Of a DNA stretch of 64,000 nt, positions 34,160 through 42,687 are shown in pieces. Made by a program: the position numbers and the translations under genes. The notes under the pieces were generated by a model. That model was not told the origin of the DNA. It did not search any database and saw nothing but the letters and a program-made list of their open reading frames with translations. Source of the DNA: Labrys okinawensis (GTDB taxonomy: Bacteria; Pseudomonadota; Alphaproteobacteria; Rhizobiales; Labraceae); the NCBI RefSeq assembly GCF_002982075.1, contig NZ_PUEJ01000003.1:620001-684000 (forward strand), given 5' to 3'. Position 1 is the first letter of the stretch. Each line of letters begins with the position of its first letter.

Positions 34160-35758
34160 ATGACTTACGACACCATCATCGTCGGCGGCGGCTCGTCCGG
34201 CTGCGTGACAGCCATGCGGCTCGTGCGCGATCTCGGCCAGCACGTGTTGATGCTGGAAGCCGGCCCCGCCCGCATGAATCCGATCATGCATATGCCGGCC
34301 GGCTACATGAAATATCTGGCCAAGGACACCTATCTCACCATGCATAGGATGGAGCGCCAGCCCCAACTCGACGGGCGCGCGACCATCGTGCCGCAGGGGC
34401 GGGTGCTTGGCGGCGGTTCCTCGGTCAATGCCATGGTCTATATGCGCGGTCAGCCGGCCGATTATGACAATTGGGCCGACAATTACGGAGCGGAAGGCTG
34501 GCGCTATGCCGATATCCTTCCGCATTTCATCGCGATGGAAGGCAATGCCGATCTCGATACGCCGGTGCATGGCACCGCCGGTCCGCTCAAGGTCACCAGG
34601 CCGCTCTATACCTGCGAGATGACCAGGGCCTTCCTGGAAGCGCTTCCGTCTCTGGGCGAGCCGCTCAACCCCGACTTCAATTCCGGACGCCAGCGCGGCG
34701 TGGGCCTCATGCAGGGCACCATGGATCGGGTGACGAAGCGCCGCTGCTCGGCCGTGGATGCCTTCCTGCCGCTGGTGCGCGGCGACGAACGTCTGACCAT
34801 CACCACCGAAGCGATCGTGACGCGCCTCGTCATCGAGGGGAACCGCTGCACGGGTGTGGACTATGTCGAGGGAGGCCGGACCCAGAGAGCGTCCGCCGCC
34901 ACGGTGATCCTCGCCGCCGGCACCTATGTCACGCCCAAGCTCCTGATGCTGTCAGGCATCGGCCCGGCCGACCATCTCCTGCGCCACGGCATCAAGCCCC
35001 GGGTTGACCTGCCGGGGGTGGGAGAGAACCTGCAGGATCATTGCGAGGTGCCGGTGATCGCCGCCTCCAACGGTCGCTACGGCTATTTCGGCCAGGACAA
35101 GGGCTGGAACATGATCCGCAACGGCCTCGACTATCTCCTGCGCAAGCGGGGGCCGGTAACCACCACGGGCGTGGAGGCCTGCGTCTTTACCAATCCCGAC
35201 GACCCGCAGGCCGATGCATCGCTGAAGATCTATTGCGTGCCGACTGTCTATCTCGACCGCGACATCACCGATGTCACCGCCTGCGACGGTGTGACCTTCA
35301 CCACCTGCCTGCTCAGGCCGAAATCGCGAGGGACGGTGAGGCTGCATTCGGCGGATCCACTCGAGCCGCCGGTTGTCGACGGCGGTTTCCTCAAACATCC
35401 CGAGGATATCAGGCTGATGATCGCGGGCCTGCGTTTTGCCCGTTCCTTCCTTGACACTTCGCCGATCAAGGAGAAGATCTCCCATGAGATGCTGCCGGGT
35501 GCCGACAAGGTTTCCGACGCCGATTTGCACGCCCATTGCAAGCGTATGGTCAAGACCAACTACCACCCCGTCGGCACGGCGCGCATGGGACGGGACGATG
35601 ATCCGATGGCGGTCCTCGATTCCCAGCTGCGTGTGCGCGGCGTCGAGGGCTTGCGCGTATTCGACTGCTCGGTGATGCCCGAGATCGTCAGCGCCAATAC
35701 CAATGCCCCGGTGATGGCCATCGCCCATCGCGCCGTGGAGTGGCTGAAGACGGGCTGA
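34160..35758 (+). CDS. GMC-family FAD-dependent oxidoreductase (choline dehydrogenase-like)
   Basis: A 532-residue flavoprotein. The FAD site is IIVGGGSSGCVTAMRL (residues 5-20) with ribose Glu in LMLEAGP. The GMC signatures are GRVLGGGSSVNAMVYMRG and GTYVTPKLLMLSGIGP, and the C-terminal catalytic region has NYHPVGTARMG and NTNAPVMAIAHRA. It oxidises an alcohol. Choline, polyethylene glycol or sugar alcohols are all possible, and no betaine genes lie nearby to decide. Confidence 0.88.
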   Translation: MTYDTIIVGGGSSGCVTAMRLVRDLGQHVLMLEAGPARMNPIMHMPAGYMKYLAKDTYLTMHRMERQPQLDGRATIVPQGRVLGGGSSVNAMVYMRGQPADYDNWADNYGAEGWRYADILPHFIAMEGNADLDTPVHGTAGPLKVTRPLYTCEMTRAFLEALPSLGEPLNPDFNSGRQRGVGLMQGTMDRVTKRRCSAVDAFLPLVRGDERLTITTEAIVTRLVIEGNRCTGVDYVEGGRTQRASAATVILAAGTYVTPKLLMLSGIGPADHLLRHGIKPRVDLPGVGENLQDHCEVPVIAASNGRYGYFGQDKGWNMIRNGLDYLLRKRGPVTTTGVEACVFTNPDDPQADASLKIYCVPTVYLDRDITDVTACDGVTFTTCLLRPKSRGTVRLHSADPLEPPVVDGGFLKHPEDIRLMIAGLRFARSFLDTSPIKEKISHEMLPGADKVSDADLHAHCKRMVKTNYHPVGTARMGRDDDPMAVLDSQLRVRGVEGLRVFDCSVMPEIVSANTNAPVMAIAHRAVEWLKTG

Positions 35759-35894
35759 CCGCCCGGCGAGGAGCTTGCCGGACGTGTCACATAACTGAAA
35801 TATTCCTGCACTACGGGCTTCACGAAAGCATGGGCCTATGGCGCCCGAGACATGCCTGGCCGATCGGAACGGCCTTCTCGCAAGGAGTATTCGC

Positions 35895-36815
35895 ATGACG
35901 ACGCCAGCGGATAGCAGACCCAATCTCGACCGTATCCGGCAAGAAATCGCCGATGGATATGATGAAGAACTCGAATTGGAGCTGGAAGAGGCACGCCTCG
36001 ACCGCATTCTGGGGGATGCACCCGAGCTGGAGGAGCGCGATACGCTCGATCGCAAGATCTATTTCCGCGAGCTCTTCCGCCTGCAGCACGAACTGGTCGA
36101 GCTGCAGGACTGGATCCAGCACCACAAGCTGCGGGTGGTGGTGCTGTTCGAAGGGCGCGATTCCGCGGGCAAGGGCGGCGTGATCAAGCGCATCACCCAG
36201 CGCCTCAATCCGCGCATCTGTCGCGTGGCCGCCTTGCCGGCGCCCAACGAGCGCGAGCGCACGCAGTGGTATTTCCAGCGTTATGTCGCCCATCTGCCGG
36301 CCGGCGGCGAGATGGTGCTGTTCGACCGCAGCTGGTACAACCGGGCAGGCGTCGAGCATGTCATGGGCTTTTGCACCGATGCCGAATATGAGGAGTTCTT
36401 CCGCTCCGTGCCCGAATTCGAGCGCATGCTGGTGCGCTCGGGCATCATTCTGTTGAAATACTGGTTCTCGATCACCGACGAGGAGCAGGAATTCCGCTTC
36501 AACATGCGTATCCAGGATCCGCTCAAGCAGTGGAAGCTGAGCCCGATGGACGTGGAATCGCGTCGGCGCTGGGAAGACTATACCAGGGCCAAGGAAGTGA
36601 TGCTGGAACGCACCCATATTCCCGAGGCACCCTGGTGGGTGGTCGAGGCCGTGGACAAGAAGCGCGCGCGCCTCAACTGCATCAGCCATCTGCTCAGCCA
36701 GATTCCCTATGGCCAGGTCGAGCATCCGCCGGTCGTCCTGCCCGAGCGGGAGCGCCACGAGGATTATGTGCGCCATCCCGTACCCTCGGAAATGTATGTG
36801 CCGAACGTGTTCTGA
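35895..36815 (+). CDS. ppk2: Polyphosphate kinase 2 (PPK2)
   Basis: A 306-residue PPK2 family I enzyme that transfers phosphate between polyphosphate and nucleoside diphosphates. Walker A is FEGRDSAGKGGVIKRI (about 87-102), the lid/Walker B region LFDRSWYNRAGVEHVMGF, and basic residues follow in RIQDPLKQWKLSPMD. The acidic helical N-terminus (residues 15-45) is typical of longer PPK2s. AAGGAG 8 bases before the ATG at 35895 fixes the start. Confidence 0.92.
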   Translation: MTTPADSRPNLDRIRQEIADGYDEELELELEEARLDRILGDAPELEERDTLDRKIYFRELFRLQHELVELQDWIQHHKLRVVVLFEGRDSAGKGGVIKRITQRLNPRICRVAALPAPNERERTQWYFQRYVAHLPAGGEMVLFDRSWYNRAGVEHVMGFCTDAEYEEFFRSVPEFERMLVRSGIILLKYWFSITDEEQEFRFNMRIQDPLKQWKLSPMDVESRRRWEDYTRAKEVMLERTHIPEAPWWVVEAVDKKRARLNCISHLLSQIPYGQVEHPPVVLPERERHEDYVRHPVPSEMYVPNVF

Positions 36816-36993
36816 AGCATTTTTGCCCCGAATGTCGGCGACAAGTCCAGGGACGTCGCCCGTCATCGTGGCGCCTCGCTTCGCGGCCGACCGAAGCGGG
36901 ACGCCATCCGCTTTTGGCATGATCTCATCATTTGAAGCGCGGTCGGTTTTGGCTTAGGCCTGTGAGCCCAAACAGGTACAAGGGAGCCGCCCG

Positions 36994-38190
36994 ATGTCGC
37001 TCATCGATCATGTCAAATCCACCCTGACGGAAATCGCCAGGGACGGCTTGTGGAAGAGCGAACGCGAGATTGCCGGCCCGCAGCGCGCCCGCATCGAAGT
37101 GGCCGCCGAGGCCGGACGGCGGCCGATGCTCAATCTGTGCGCCAACAACTATCTCGGCCTTGCCGACAATCCCGAGATCATCGCCACCGCCAAGCAGGCG
37201 ATGGACGGCCACGGCTTCGGCATGGCCTCGGTGCGCTTCATCTGCGGCACGCAGACCCTGCATCGCGAACTCGAGCGCACCATCGCCCGTTATCTCAACA
37301 AGGACGATGCGATTCTCTTCGCCGCCTGCTTCGACGCCAATGGCGGGGTGTTCGAGCCGCTGCTCGGCGCCGAGGATGCCATCGTCTCCGACAGCCTGAA
37401 CCATGCCTCGATCATCGACGGCGTGCGCCTGTGCAAGGCCAAGCGCTATCGCTTCGCCAATGGCGACATGAACGATCTCGAAGTGCAGTTGCAGGCGGCC
37501 AAGGCCGACAATGCCCGCCACATCGTCATCGCCACCGACGGCGTGTTTTCCATGGACGGCTATCTCGCCGACCTGAAGACGCTCACGGACCTTGCCGGGC
37601 GCTACGGCGCCAATGTGATGGTGGATGATTGCCACGCCACCGGCTTCATCGGGCCGGAGGGGCGCGGCACGCCCGCTCGCGCCGGGGTGGAGGACAAGGT
37701 CGATATCCTCACCGGCACGCTGGGCAAGGCCTTAGGTGGCGCCATGGGTGGCTATGTCGCCGCCAGCCAGCCGATCATCGATCTCCTGCGTCAGCGTGCA
37801 CGTCCCTATCTTTTCTCCAATTCTTTGGCCCCGCCGGTCGCGGCCGGCTCGATGAGGGCGATCGAACTGGCTCAGGCGGGCGATGGCCTGCGCGAAAAAC
37901 TGTTCGCCAACACCAGGCGTTTCCGCGCCGGGCTGGAGAAGGCCGGCTTCGAGCTCCTGCAGGGCGAGACGCCGATCATCCCGGTGATGCTGCATGATGC
38001 CCGCCGCGCGCAGGAGATGGCCCGGGCCCTCGACGAACGCGGCGTTTATGTCGCCGGCTTCTTCTTCCCGGTGGTGCCGAAGGGCAGGGCGCGCATCCGC
38101 ACCCAGATGTCGGCCGGGCTCACGCAGGCCGATATCGATTTTGCCATCGACGCCTTTGCCGATGCCGGGAAAGCTCTGGGCGTGATCTGA
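36994..38190 (+). CDS. kbl: Glycine C-acetyltransferase (2-amino-3-ketobutyrate CoA ligase)
   Basis: A 398-residue PLP enzyme (alpha-oxoamine synthase family) cleaving 2-amino-3-ketobutyrate with CoA to glycine and acetyl-CoA, the second step of threonine breakdown. Seen are [15 protein letters not shown], the [16 protein letters not shown] block, [11 protein letters not shown] and the PLP-lysine segment [20 protein letters not shown] precedes the ATG. Its usual partner tdh lies 740 bases downstream, displaced by a toxin-antitoxin pair. Confidence 0.95.
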   Translation: MSLIDHVKSTLTEIARDGLWKSEREIAGPQRARIEVAAEAGRRPMLNLCANNYLGLADNPEIIATAKQAMDGHGFGMASVRFICGTQTLHRELERTIARYLNKDDAILFAACFDANGGVFEPLLGAEDAIVSDSLNHASIIDGVRLCKAKRYRFANGDMNDLEVQLQAAKADNARHIVIATDGVFSMDGYLADLKTLTDLAGRYGANVMVDDCHATGFIGPEGRGTPARAGVEDKVDILTGTLGKALGGAMGGYVAASQPIIDLLRQRARPYLFSNSLAPPVAAGSMRAIELAQAGDGLREKLFANTRRFRAGLEKAGFELLQGETPIIPVMLHDARRAQEMARALDERGVYVAGFFFPVVPKGRARIRTQMSAGLTQADIDFAIDAFADAGKALGVI

Positions 38191-38216
38191 TCTTTTCGCG
38201 TGATTGGTTTTGCAAG

Positions 38217-38236
38217 ATGTAGTATTGTAACTACAT
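38217..38236. promoter_or_regulatory. Palindromic operator upstream of antitoxin
   Basis: ATGTAGT (38217-38223) and ACTACAT (38230-38236) are perfect 7-bp arms with a 6-base centre, 19 bases before the antitoxin ATG and just before its GGAGGT. Its position fits autoregulation by the antitoxin or toxin-antitoxin complex. Confidence 0.65.
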
Positions 38237-38254
38237 TTCTTGCGGAGGTATTCG

Positions 38255-38509
38255 ATGAAACATATGAGCAGCCGCGAGTTCAATCACGACATCGGCAAAG
38301 CCAAGCGGGCTGCTGAGGAGGGACCGCTCCTGATCACCGATCGCGGCAAGCCCGCCTTCGTGTTGTTGAAACATGAGGAATATCAGCGTCTTGTTGGGCA
38401 AGAGCCGAGCATCGTCGATCTACTCCGCCAGGACGAGCCGGAAGCGGATTTCGATTTCGAGCCCCCGCGATTGCGTGAGATCGTGCGCAGGGAGACGGTA
38501 TTCGATTGA
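38255..38509 (+). CDS. Type II antitoxin, Phd/YefM family
   Basis: An 84-residue antitoxin. The N-terminal Phd/YefM fold (MSSREFNHDIGKAKRAAEEGPLLITDRGKPAFVLLKHEEYQRL) binds DNA, and the acidic C-terminal tail (about 55-84) should wrap the toxin. GGAGGT precedes the ATG. Its stop overlaps the toxin start by one base (TGATG). The 20-bp palindrome immediately upstream is the expected autoregulatory site. Confidence 0.88.
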   Translation: MKHMSSREFNHDIGKAKRAAEEGPLLITDRGKPAFVLLKHEEYQRLVGQEPSIVDLLRQDEPEADFDFEPPRLREIVRRETVFD

Positions 38510-38922
38510 TGTTCCTGCTGGATACCCATGTCCTGTGTGAGTTGCGTCGTCCCCATCTTGCCGCGCCGAAACTTGTTGAATGGGCTCGCGCCACCGCCAA
38601 ATCGAGACAATTCATCTCCGCGATTACGATGATGGAACTCGAAATTGGCGTGTTGTCGATCGAACGCCGTGATCCGGCGCAAGGCGGAATCCTCCGCAAC
38701 TGGTTGGTTGGCAAGGTCGAGCCCAGCTATGACGGTCGGATTTTGCAGTTCGGATTTCGGACCGCGCAGATATGTGCACGCCTGCATGTCCCGGACCGAC
38801 GTCCGGAACGTGATGCAATGATCGCGGCCACGGCCTTGGAGCACGGCCTTACGATGGTTACCCGAAACGTCACCGATTTTAGCCCGCTCGGCGTTCCTGT
38901 CTTCAACCCCTGGCAAGCCTGA
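38509..38922 (+). CDS. PIN-domain ribonuclease toxin (VapC/FitB-like)
   Basis: A 137-residue PIN-domain toxin. Conserved acidic residues are visible: Asp in FLLDTHVLCELRR (residue 5), Glu in TMMELEIGV (about 42-44), and the PERDAMIAATALEHGLTMVTRNVTDF segment (about 103-128). The latter carries the central Asp and the final TRNVxDF motif. The form with DTHVL.E and TRN.xDF is the FitB branch. It is predicted to cut RNA and to be neutralised by the upstream antitoxin. It ends only 9 bases before tdh. Confidence 0.9.
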   Translation: MFLLDTHVLCELRRPHLAAPKLVEWARATAKSRQFISAITMMELEIGVLSIERRDPAQGGILRNWLVGKVEPSYDGRILQFGFRTAQICARLHVPDRRPERDAMIAATALEHGLTMVTRNVTDFSPLGVPVFNPWQA

Positions 38923-38931
38923 AGGCCTCCC

Positions 38932-39960
38932 ATGAAAGCCCTCGTCAAGTCCAAGCCCGAACCCGGCCTTTGGTTCTCGGACAATGAGCCGATGCCCGAA
39001 CTCGGGCCCAATGACGTCCTGGTGAAGGTGCGGAAAACCGGGATTTGCGGTACCGACATCCACATCTACAAATGGGATGCCTGGGCACAGAAGACGGTGC
39101 CCGTGCCGATGATCGTCGGCCATGAATATGCCGGCGAGATCGTCGAGATCGGCTCGGCCGTGCATAGCCTCAAGATCGGCGAGCGCGTGTCCGGTGAAGG
39201 TCACGTCATCGGCATGAAGAGCCGGGCGACGCGGGCAGGGCGCTTCCATCTCGATCCCGACACGCGCGGCATCGGCGTCAACATGCCCGGCGCCTTCGCC
39301 GAATATGTGAAGGTACCGGCCTTCAACATCGTGCCGCTGCCCGAGGAGGTCGACGACGAACTGGGCGCCATCCTCGATCCGCTCGGCAATGCCGTGCACA
39401 CGGCGCTGTCCTTCGATCTCGTCGGCGAGGACGTGCTGATCACCGGCGCCGGCCCGATCGGCATCATGGCGGGGGCCGTGGCCCGCCATGCCGGCGCGCG
39501 CCATGTGGTGATCACCGACATCAACCCCGTTCGCCTGGACCTTGCCGCCAAGGTGGCTGATATCGTGCCGGTCAATGTCGCCAAGGAAGATCTGCGCGAT
39601 GTGATGAGCCGCCTGAAGATGAAGGAAGGCTTCGATGTCGGCCTGGAGATGAGCGGCGCGCCGGTGGCCTTCCAGCAGATGCTCGACGTCATGCTGATGG
39701 GCTCCAAGATCGCCATGCTGGGCATTCCTGCCACGCCCTTCGCCGTGGACTGGAACAAGATCGTCTTCAAGATGCTGACGATCAAAGGCATCTATGGCCG
39801 CGAGATGTTCGAGACCTGGCACAAGATGCTGGCCATGCTGCAGAGCGGGCTCAACATCCGCCCTGTAATCACCCATCGCCTGCCCGTCGCCGACTATCTC
39901 CAGGGCTTCGAGACGATGGCGCGGGGCGAGTGCGGCAAGATCGTGCTCGACTGGGGGTGA
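38932..39960 (+). CDS. tdh: L-threonine 3-dehydrogenase
   Basis: A 342-residue medium-chain dehydrogenase oxidising threonine to 2-amino-3-ketobutyrate, the substrate of Kbl. The catalytic zinc site is seen in [15 protein letters not shown] (Cys41) and GHEYAGEI, and the NAD site in [17 protein letters not shown]. The loop that in E. coli Tdh carries four structural-zinc cysteines reads [25 protein letters not shown] here, with no cysteine, a variant I associate with alphaproteobacteria. Starting 9 bases after the toxin stop, it may be partly transcribed from the toxin-antitoxin promoter. Confidence 0.94.
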   Translation: MKALVKSKPEPGLWFSDNEPMPELGPNDVLVKVRKTGICGTDIHIYKWDAWAQKTVPVPMIVGHEYAGEIVEIGSAVHSLKIGERVSGEGHVIGMKSRATRAGRFHLDPDTRGIGVNMPGAFAEYVKVPAFNIVPLPEEVDDELGAILDPLGNAVHTALSFDLVGEDVLITGAGPIGIMAGAVARHAGARHVVITDINPVRLDLAAKVADIVPVNVAKEDLRDVMSRLKMKEGFDVGLEMSGAPVAFQQMLDVMLMGSKIAMLGIPATPFAVDWNKIVFKMLTIKGIYGREMFETWHKMLAMLQSGLNIRPVITHRLPVADYLQGFETMARGECGKIVLDWG

Positions 39961-40023
39961 AAGGAGCCGACGGCAATTTTATGCCGGTCATAGCGATCCA
40001 TGAGGTCCGTCCATCATCGATCG

Positions 40024-40051
40024 TTGACTCGCAGAGGTACTAATTTATCAT
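40024..40051 (+). promoter_or_regulatory. Candidate sigma-70 promoter of first chvE-type gene
   Basis: TTGACT at 40024-40029, a 16-base spacer and TATCAT at 40046-40051, in the AT-rich 155-base gap before the sugar-binding-protein gene. Both hexamers are one base from consensus. Confidence 0.5.
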
Positions 40052-40133
40052 TCGGCAAACCATTGCAATGAGACAATCGACGACTGCAATGACGAAAAAT
40101 TGAGGTACGTAACTCATGAAATCGGGAGGCATT

Positions 40134-41198
40134 ATGGGTTTGTTTCAAAAACTATGTCTGGCGAGCGCCCTGGCTGCCGGCGTTCTCGCGGCGCCGGCCT
40201 TGGCGCAGGACAAGGGGACCGTCGGCATCGCCATGCCGGACAAGACGGTCGAGCGCTGGATCGACGACGGCAAGAACGTCGTCAAGCAGCTCGAAGCCAA
40301 GGGGTACGGGGCCGATCTGCAATATGCCAATGGCGATATTCCCGGCCAGCTCGCCCAGATCGAGAACATGCTGACCAAGGGCGACAAGGTGCTGGTGATC
40401 GCGGCGATCGACGGCACCACCCTGGCAGACGCTCTCAAGGCGGCGGCTGCCAAGGGCGTGAAGGTCATCGCCTATGACCGTCTGATCCGCAATTCGGAGA
40501 ATGTCGACTATTACGCCACCTTCGACAATTTCCAGGTCGGCGTGCTGCAGGCGCAGTCGCTGGAGACGGCTCTCGGCCTCAAGGACGGCAAGGGGCCCTT
40601 CAACATCGAGCTGTTCGGCGGCTCGCCGGACGATAACAACGCCTTCTTCTTCTACAACGGCGCCATGTCGGTCCTGCAGCCCTATATCGACAGCGGCAAG
40701 CTGGTGGTGCAGTCCAAGCAGATGGGCATGGACAAGGTCGGCACGCTGAACTGGGACGGTTCGCTCGCCCAGTCGCGCATGGACAACCTTCTCTCCGCCT
40801 TCTACACCGACAAGAAAATCGACGCCGTTCTCTCCCCGAACGACACCCTCGCCCACGGCATCATCGCCTCCCTGAAGGCGGCCGGCTACGGCTCGGGCGA
40901 CAAGCCGATCCCCTTCATCTCGGGTCAGGACGCGGAAGTGGCCTCGGTCAAGGCGATCATCGCCGGCGACCAGTATTCCACCGTTTTCAAGGACACCCGT
41001 GAATTGGCAAAGGTGTCGGTCGGCATGGTCGATGCCGTGCTCTCCGGCGGCAAGCCCGAGATCAACGACACCAAGAGCTACGACAACGGCAAGAAGGTCG
41101 TGCCGACCTATCTGCTCAAGCCCGTTTTGGTCACCAAGGACAACTGGAAACAGGTGCTGGTCGACAGCGGCTACTATAAGGAAGATCAGTTGAAATAG
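40134..41198 (+). CDS. chvE: Periplasmic multiple-sugar-binding protein, ChvE-like (copy 1)
   Basis: A 354-residue type I periplasmic binding protein of the XylF/ChvE class. The signal peptide ends in APALAQ (about residue 24). The mature protein begins [16 protein letters not shown], followed by [30 protein letters not shown] (sugar-binding loop) and [16 protein letters not shown]. ChvE binds aldose sugars and, in Agrobacterium, also signals to VirA; no vir genes are visible here. The ATG at 40134 follows GGGAGG and gives exactly the same length as copy 2. An ATG at 40116 has no such site. Confidence 0.92.
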   Translation: MGLFQKLCLASALAAGVLAAPALAQDKGTVGIAMPDKTVERWIDDGKNVVKQLEAKGYGADLQYANGDIPGQLAQIENMLTKGDKVLVIAAIDGTTLADALKAAAAKGVKVIAYDRLIRNSENVDYYATFDNFQVGVLQAQSLETALGLKDGKGPFNIELFGGSPDDNNAFFFYNGAMSVLQPYIDSGKLVVQSKQMGMDKVGTLNWDGSLAQSRMDNLLSAFYTDKKIDAVLSPNDTLAHGIIASLKAAGYGSGDKPIPFISGQDAEVASVKAIIAGDQYSTVFKDTRELAKVSVGMVDAVLSGGKPEINDTKSYDNGKKVVPTYLLKPVLVTKDNWKQVLVDSGYYKEDQLK

Positions 41199-41277
41199 GG
41201 GCTCGGGACATCGAACGGTAACCGGCGACCGCAACGCCGGCCGTTCGCCCTGACGGATTGACCTGCGATGACGAGAG

Positions 41278-41309
41278 GCGCCACCGTGGCTCCTGAAGGA
41301 CGGTGGCGC
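41278..41309 (+). terminator. Hairpin after chvE-type copy 1
   Basis: Perfect 10-bp arms GCGCCACCGT and ACGGTGGCGC with a 12-base loop, followed by ATCATCTGTTT. The T-run is poor, so termination may be partial. Confidence 0.55.
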
Positions 41310-41337
41310 ATCATCTGTTTGCTAATTGTAATACCAA

Positions 41338-41365
41338 TTGACAAGCATTGGAAAGCTCTTATGAA
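41338..41365 (+). promoter_or_regulatory. Candidate promoter of second chvE-type gene
   Basis: TTGACA at 41338-41343, a 16-base spacer and TATGAA at 41360-41365. The -35 box lies inside the dyad CCAAT...ATTGG (41334-41351), a possible operator. Confidence 0.45.
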
Positions 41366-41543
41366 TTCTGAGCCTGACTGGAAGAGGCATCTCCAGGCGG
41401 CATAGTTATGGACGCATTCCGCCATGCCTTGGAGATGAGAAGAGATCCCATTGGGACCACTTCGATTCCCGATATCGGCTGAGGGGCTATTTTCTAGAAC
41501 CGGTCCGTCCCGGACCGGGAAAACGTCAACTTGGGAGAGAGAC

Positions 41544-42608
41544 GTGAAATTGTTCAAATCCTTGCTTTTGGCTGCCGCCTTCGGCGCGATGACCGTCGCG
41601 TCGCCGGCCCTTGCTCAGGATAAGGGGCCTGTCGGCATCGCCATGCCGACCAAGACTTCGGAGCGCTGGATCGACGACGGCAACAATGTCGTCAAGCAGC
41701 TGCAGGCCAAGGGCTATGCCACCGATCTGCAATATGCCGACGACGACATTCCCAACCAGCTCGCCCAGATCGAGAACATGCTGACCAAGGGCGACAAGGT
41801 GCTGGTGATCGCCTCGATCGACGGCACCACGCTCGCCGACGTGCTCAAGGAAGCTGCCGCCAAGGGCGTGAAGGTCATCGCCTATGACCGTCTGATCCGC
41901 AATTCGGAGAATGTCGACTATTACGCCACCTTCGACAATTTCCAGGTCGGCGTGCTGCAGGCGCAGTCGCTGGAGACGGCTCTCGGCCTCAAGGACGGCA
42001 AGGGGCCCTTCAACATCGAGCTGTTCGGCGGCTCGCCGGACGACAACAACGCCTTCTTCTTCTACAACGGCGCCATGTCGGTCCTGCAGCCCTATATCGA
42101 CAGCGGCAAGCTGGTGGTGCAGTCCAAGCAGGCAGGCATGGACAAGGTCGGCACGCTGCGCTGGGACGGTTCGCTCGCCCAGTCGCGCATGGACAACCTT
42201 CTCTCCGCCTTCTACACCGACAAGAAGGTCGATGCGGTCCTGTCTCCCTATGACGGCCTGTCGCGCGGCATCATCGCCTCTCTGAAGGCGGCCGGCTATG
42301 GCTCGGGCGACAAGCCCATGCCCTTCATCTCGGGTCAGGACGCGGAAGTCGCCTCGGTCAAGGCGATCATCGCCGGCGACCAGTACTCGACGATCTACAA
42401 GGACACGCGCCAGCTCGCCAAGGTGTCGGTCGACATGGTCGATGCCGTGCTCTCCGGCGGCAAGCCCGAGATCAACGACACCAAGAGCTACGACAACGGC
42501 AAGAAGGTCGTGCCGACCTATCTGCTCAAGCCCGTTTTGGTCACCAAGGACAATTGGAAGCAGGTGCTCGTCGATGGCGGGTACTACAAGGAAGACCAGC
42601 TGAAGTAA
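41544..42608 (+). CDS. chvE: Periplasmic multiple-sugar-binding protein, ChvE-like (copy 2)
   Basis: A 354-residue paralogue of the gene at 40134, starting at GTG 41544 behind GGGAGAGAG. The signal peptide differs ([24 protein letters not shown]), and early residues differ ([24 protein letters not shown]). The central and C-terminal parts are almost identical, including runs of nearly 200 bases with no change at a constant 1410-base offset. One clear ligand-side difference is SPYDGLSRG against SPNDTLAHG. It precedes gguA-gguB with a strong terminator between, so it should be made in excess over the membrane parts. Confidence 0.92.
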   Translation: MKLFKSLLLAAAFGAMTVASPALAQDKGPVGIAMPTKTSERWIDDGNNVVKQLQAKGYATDLQYADDDIPNQLAQIENMLTKGDKVLVIASIDGTTLADVLKEAAAKGVKVIAYDRLIRNSENVDYYATFDNFQVGVLQAQSLETALGLKDGKGPFNIELFGGSPDDNNAFFFYNGAMSVLQPYIDSGKLVVQSKQAGMDKVGTLRWDGSLAQSRMDNLLSAFYTDKKVDAVLSPYDGLSRGIIASLKAAGYGSGDKPMPFISGQDAEVASVKAIIAGDQYSTIYKDTRQLAKVSVDMVDAVLSGGKPEINDTKSYDNGKKVVPTYLLKPVLVTKDNWKQVLVDGGYYKEDQLK

Positions 42609-42638
42609 GTGGTCGTCCTTAAACCATGTTAGGGTATC

Positions 42639-42672
42639 GGGCGGCTGGCACCACGGTGCCGGCCGCCCTTTT
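42639..42672 (+). terminator. Strong terminator/attenuator between chvE copy 2 and gguA
   Basis: GGGCGGC-t-GGCACC pairs with GGTGCC-g-GCCGCCC (13 pairs, one bulged mismatch, 2-base loop), followed by TTTTC. It lies 30 bases after the binding-protein stop and only 15 bases before gguA, the usual way of keeping receptor levels above transporter levels. Confidence 0.8.
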
Positions 42673-42687
42673 CACAGGTCATCCACT

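Larger units (their letters stand above)
41199..41543 (+). other. Intergenic region between the two chvE-type genes
   Basis: 345 bases. It contains a hairpin at 41278-41309 and a promoter-like sequence at 41338-41365 flanked by CCAAT/ATTGG. GGGAGAGAG directly precedes the GTG at 41544. No coding frame is convincing. The presence of both a terminator-like structure and a promoter suggests copy 2 can be expressed separately. Confidence 0.5.

Noticed and set aside
40134..42608. A virulence-signalling role for the ChvE-like proteins as in Agrobacterium
   Set aside because: No virA/virG or other vir genes are present in the window. The context supports only sugar transport.
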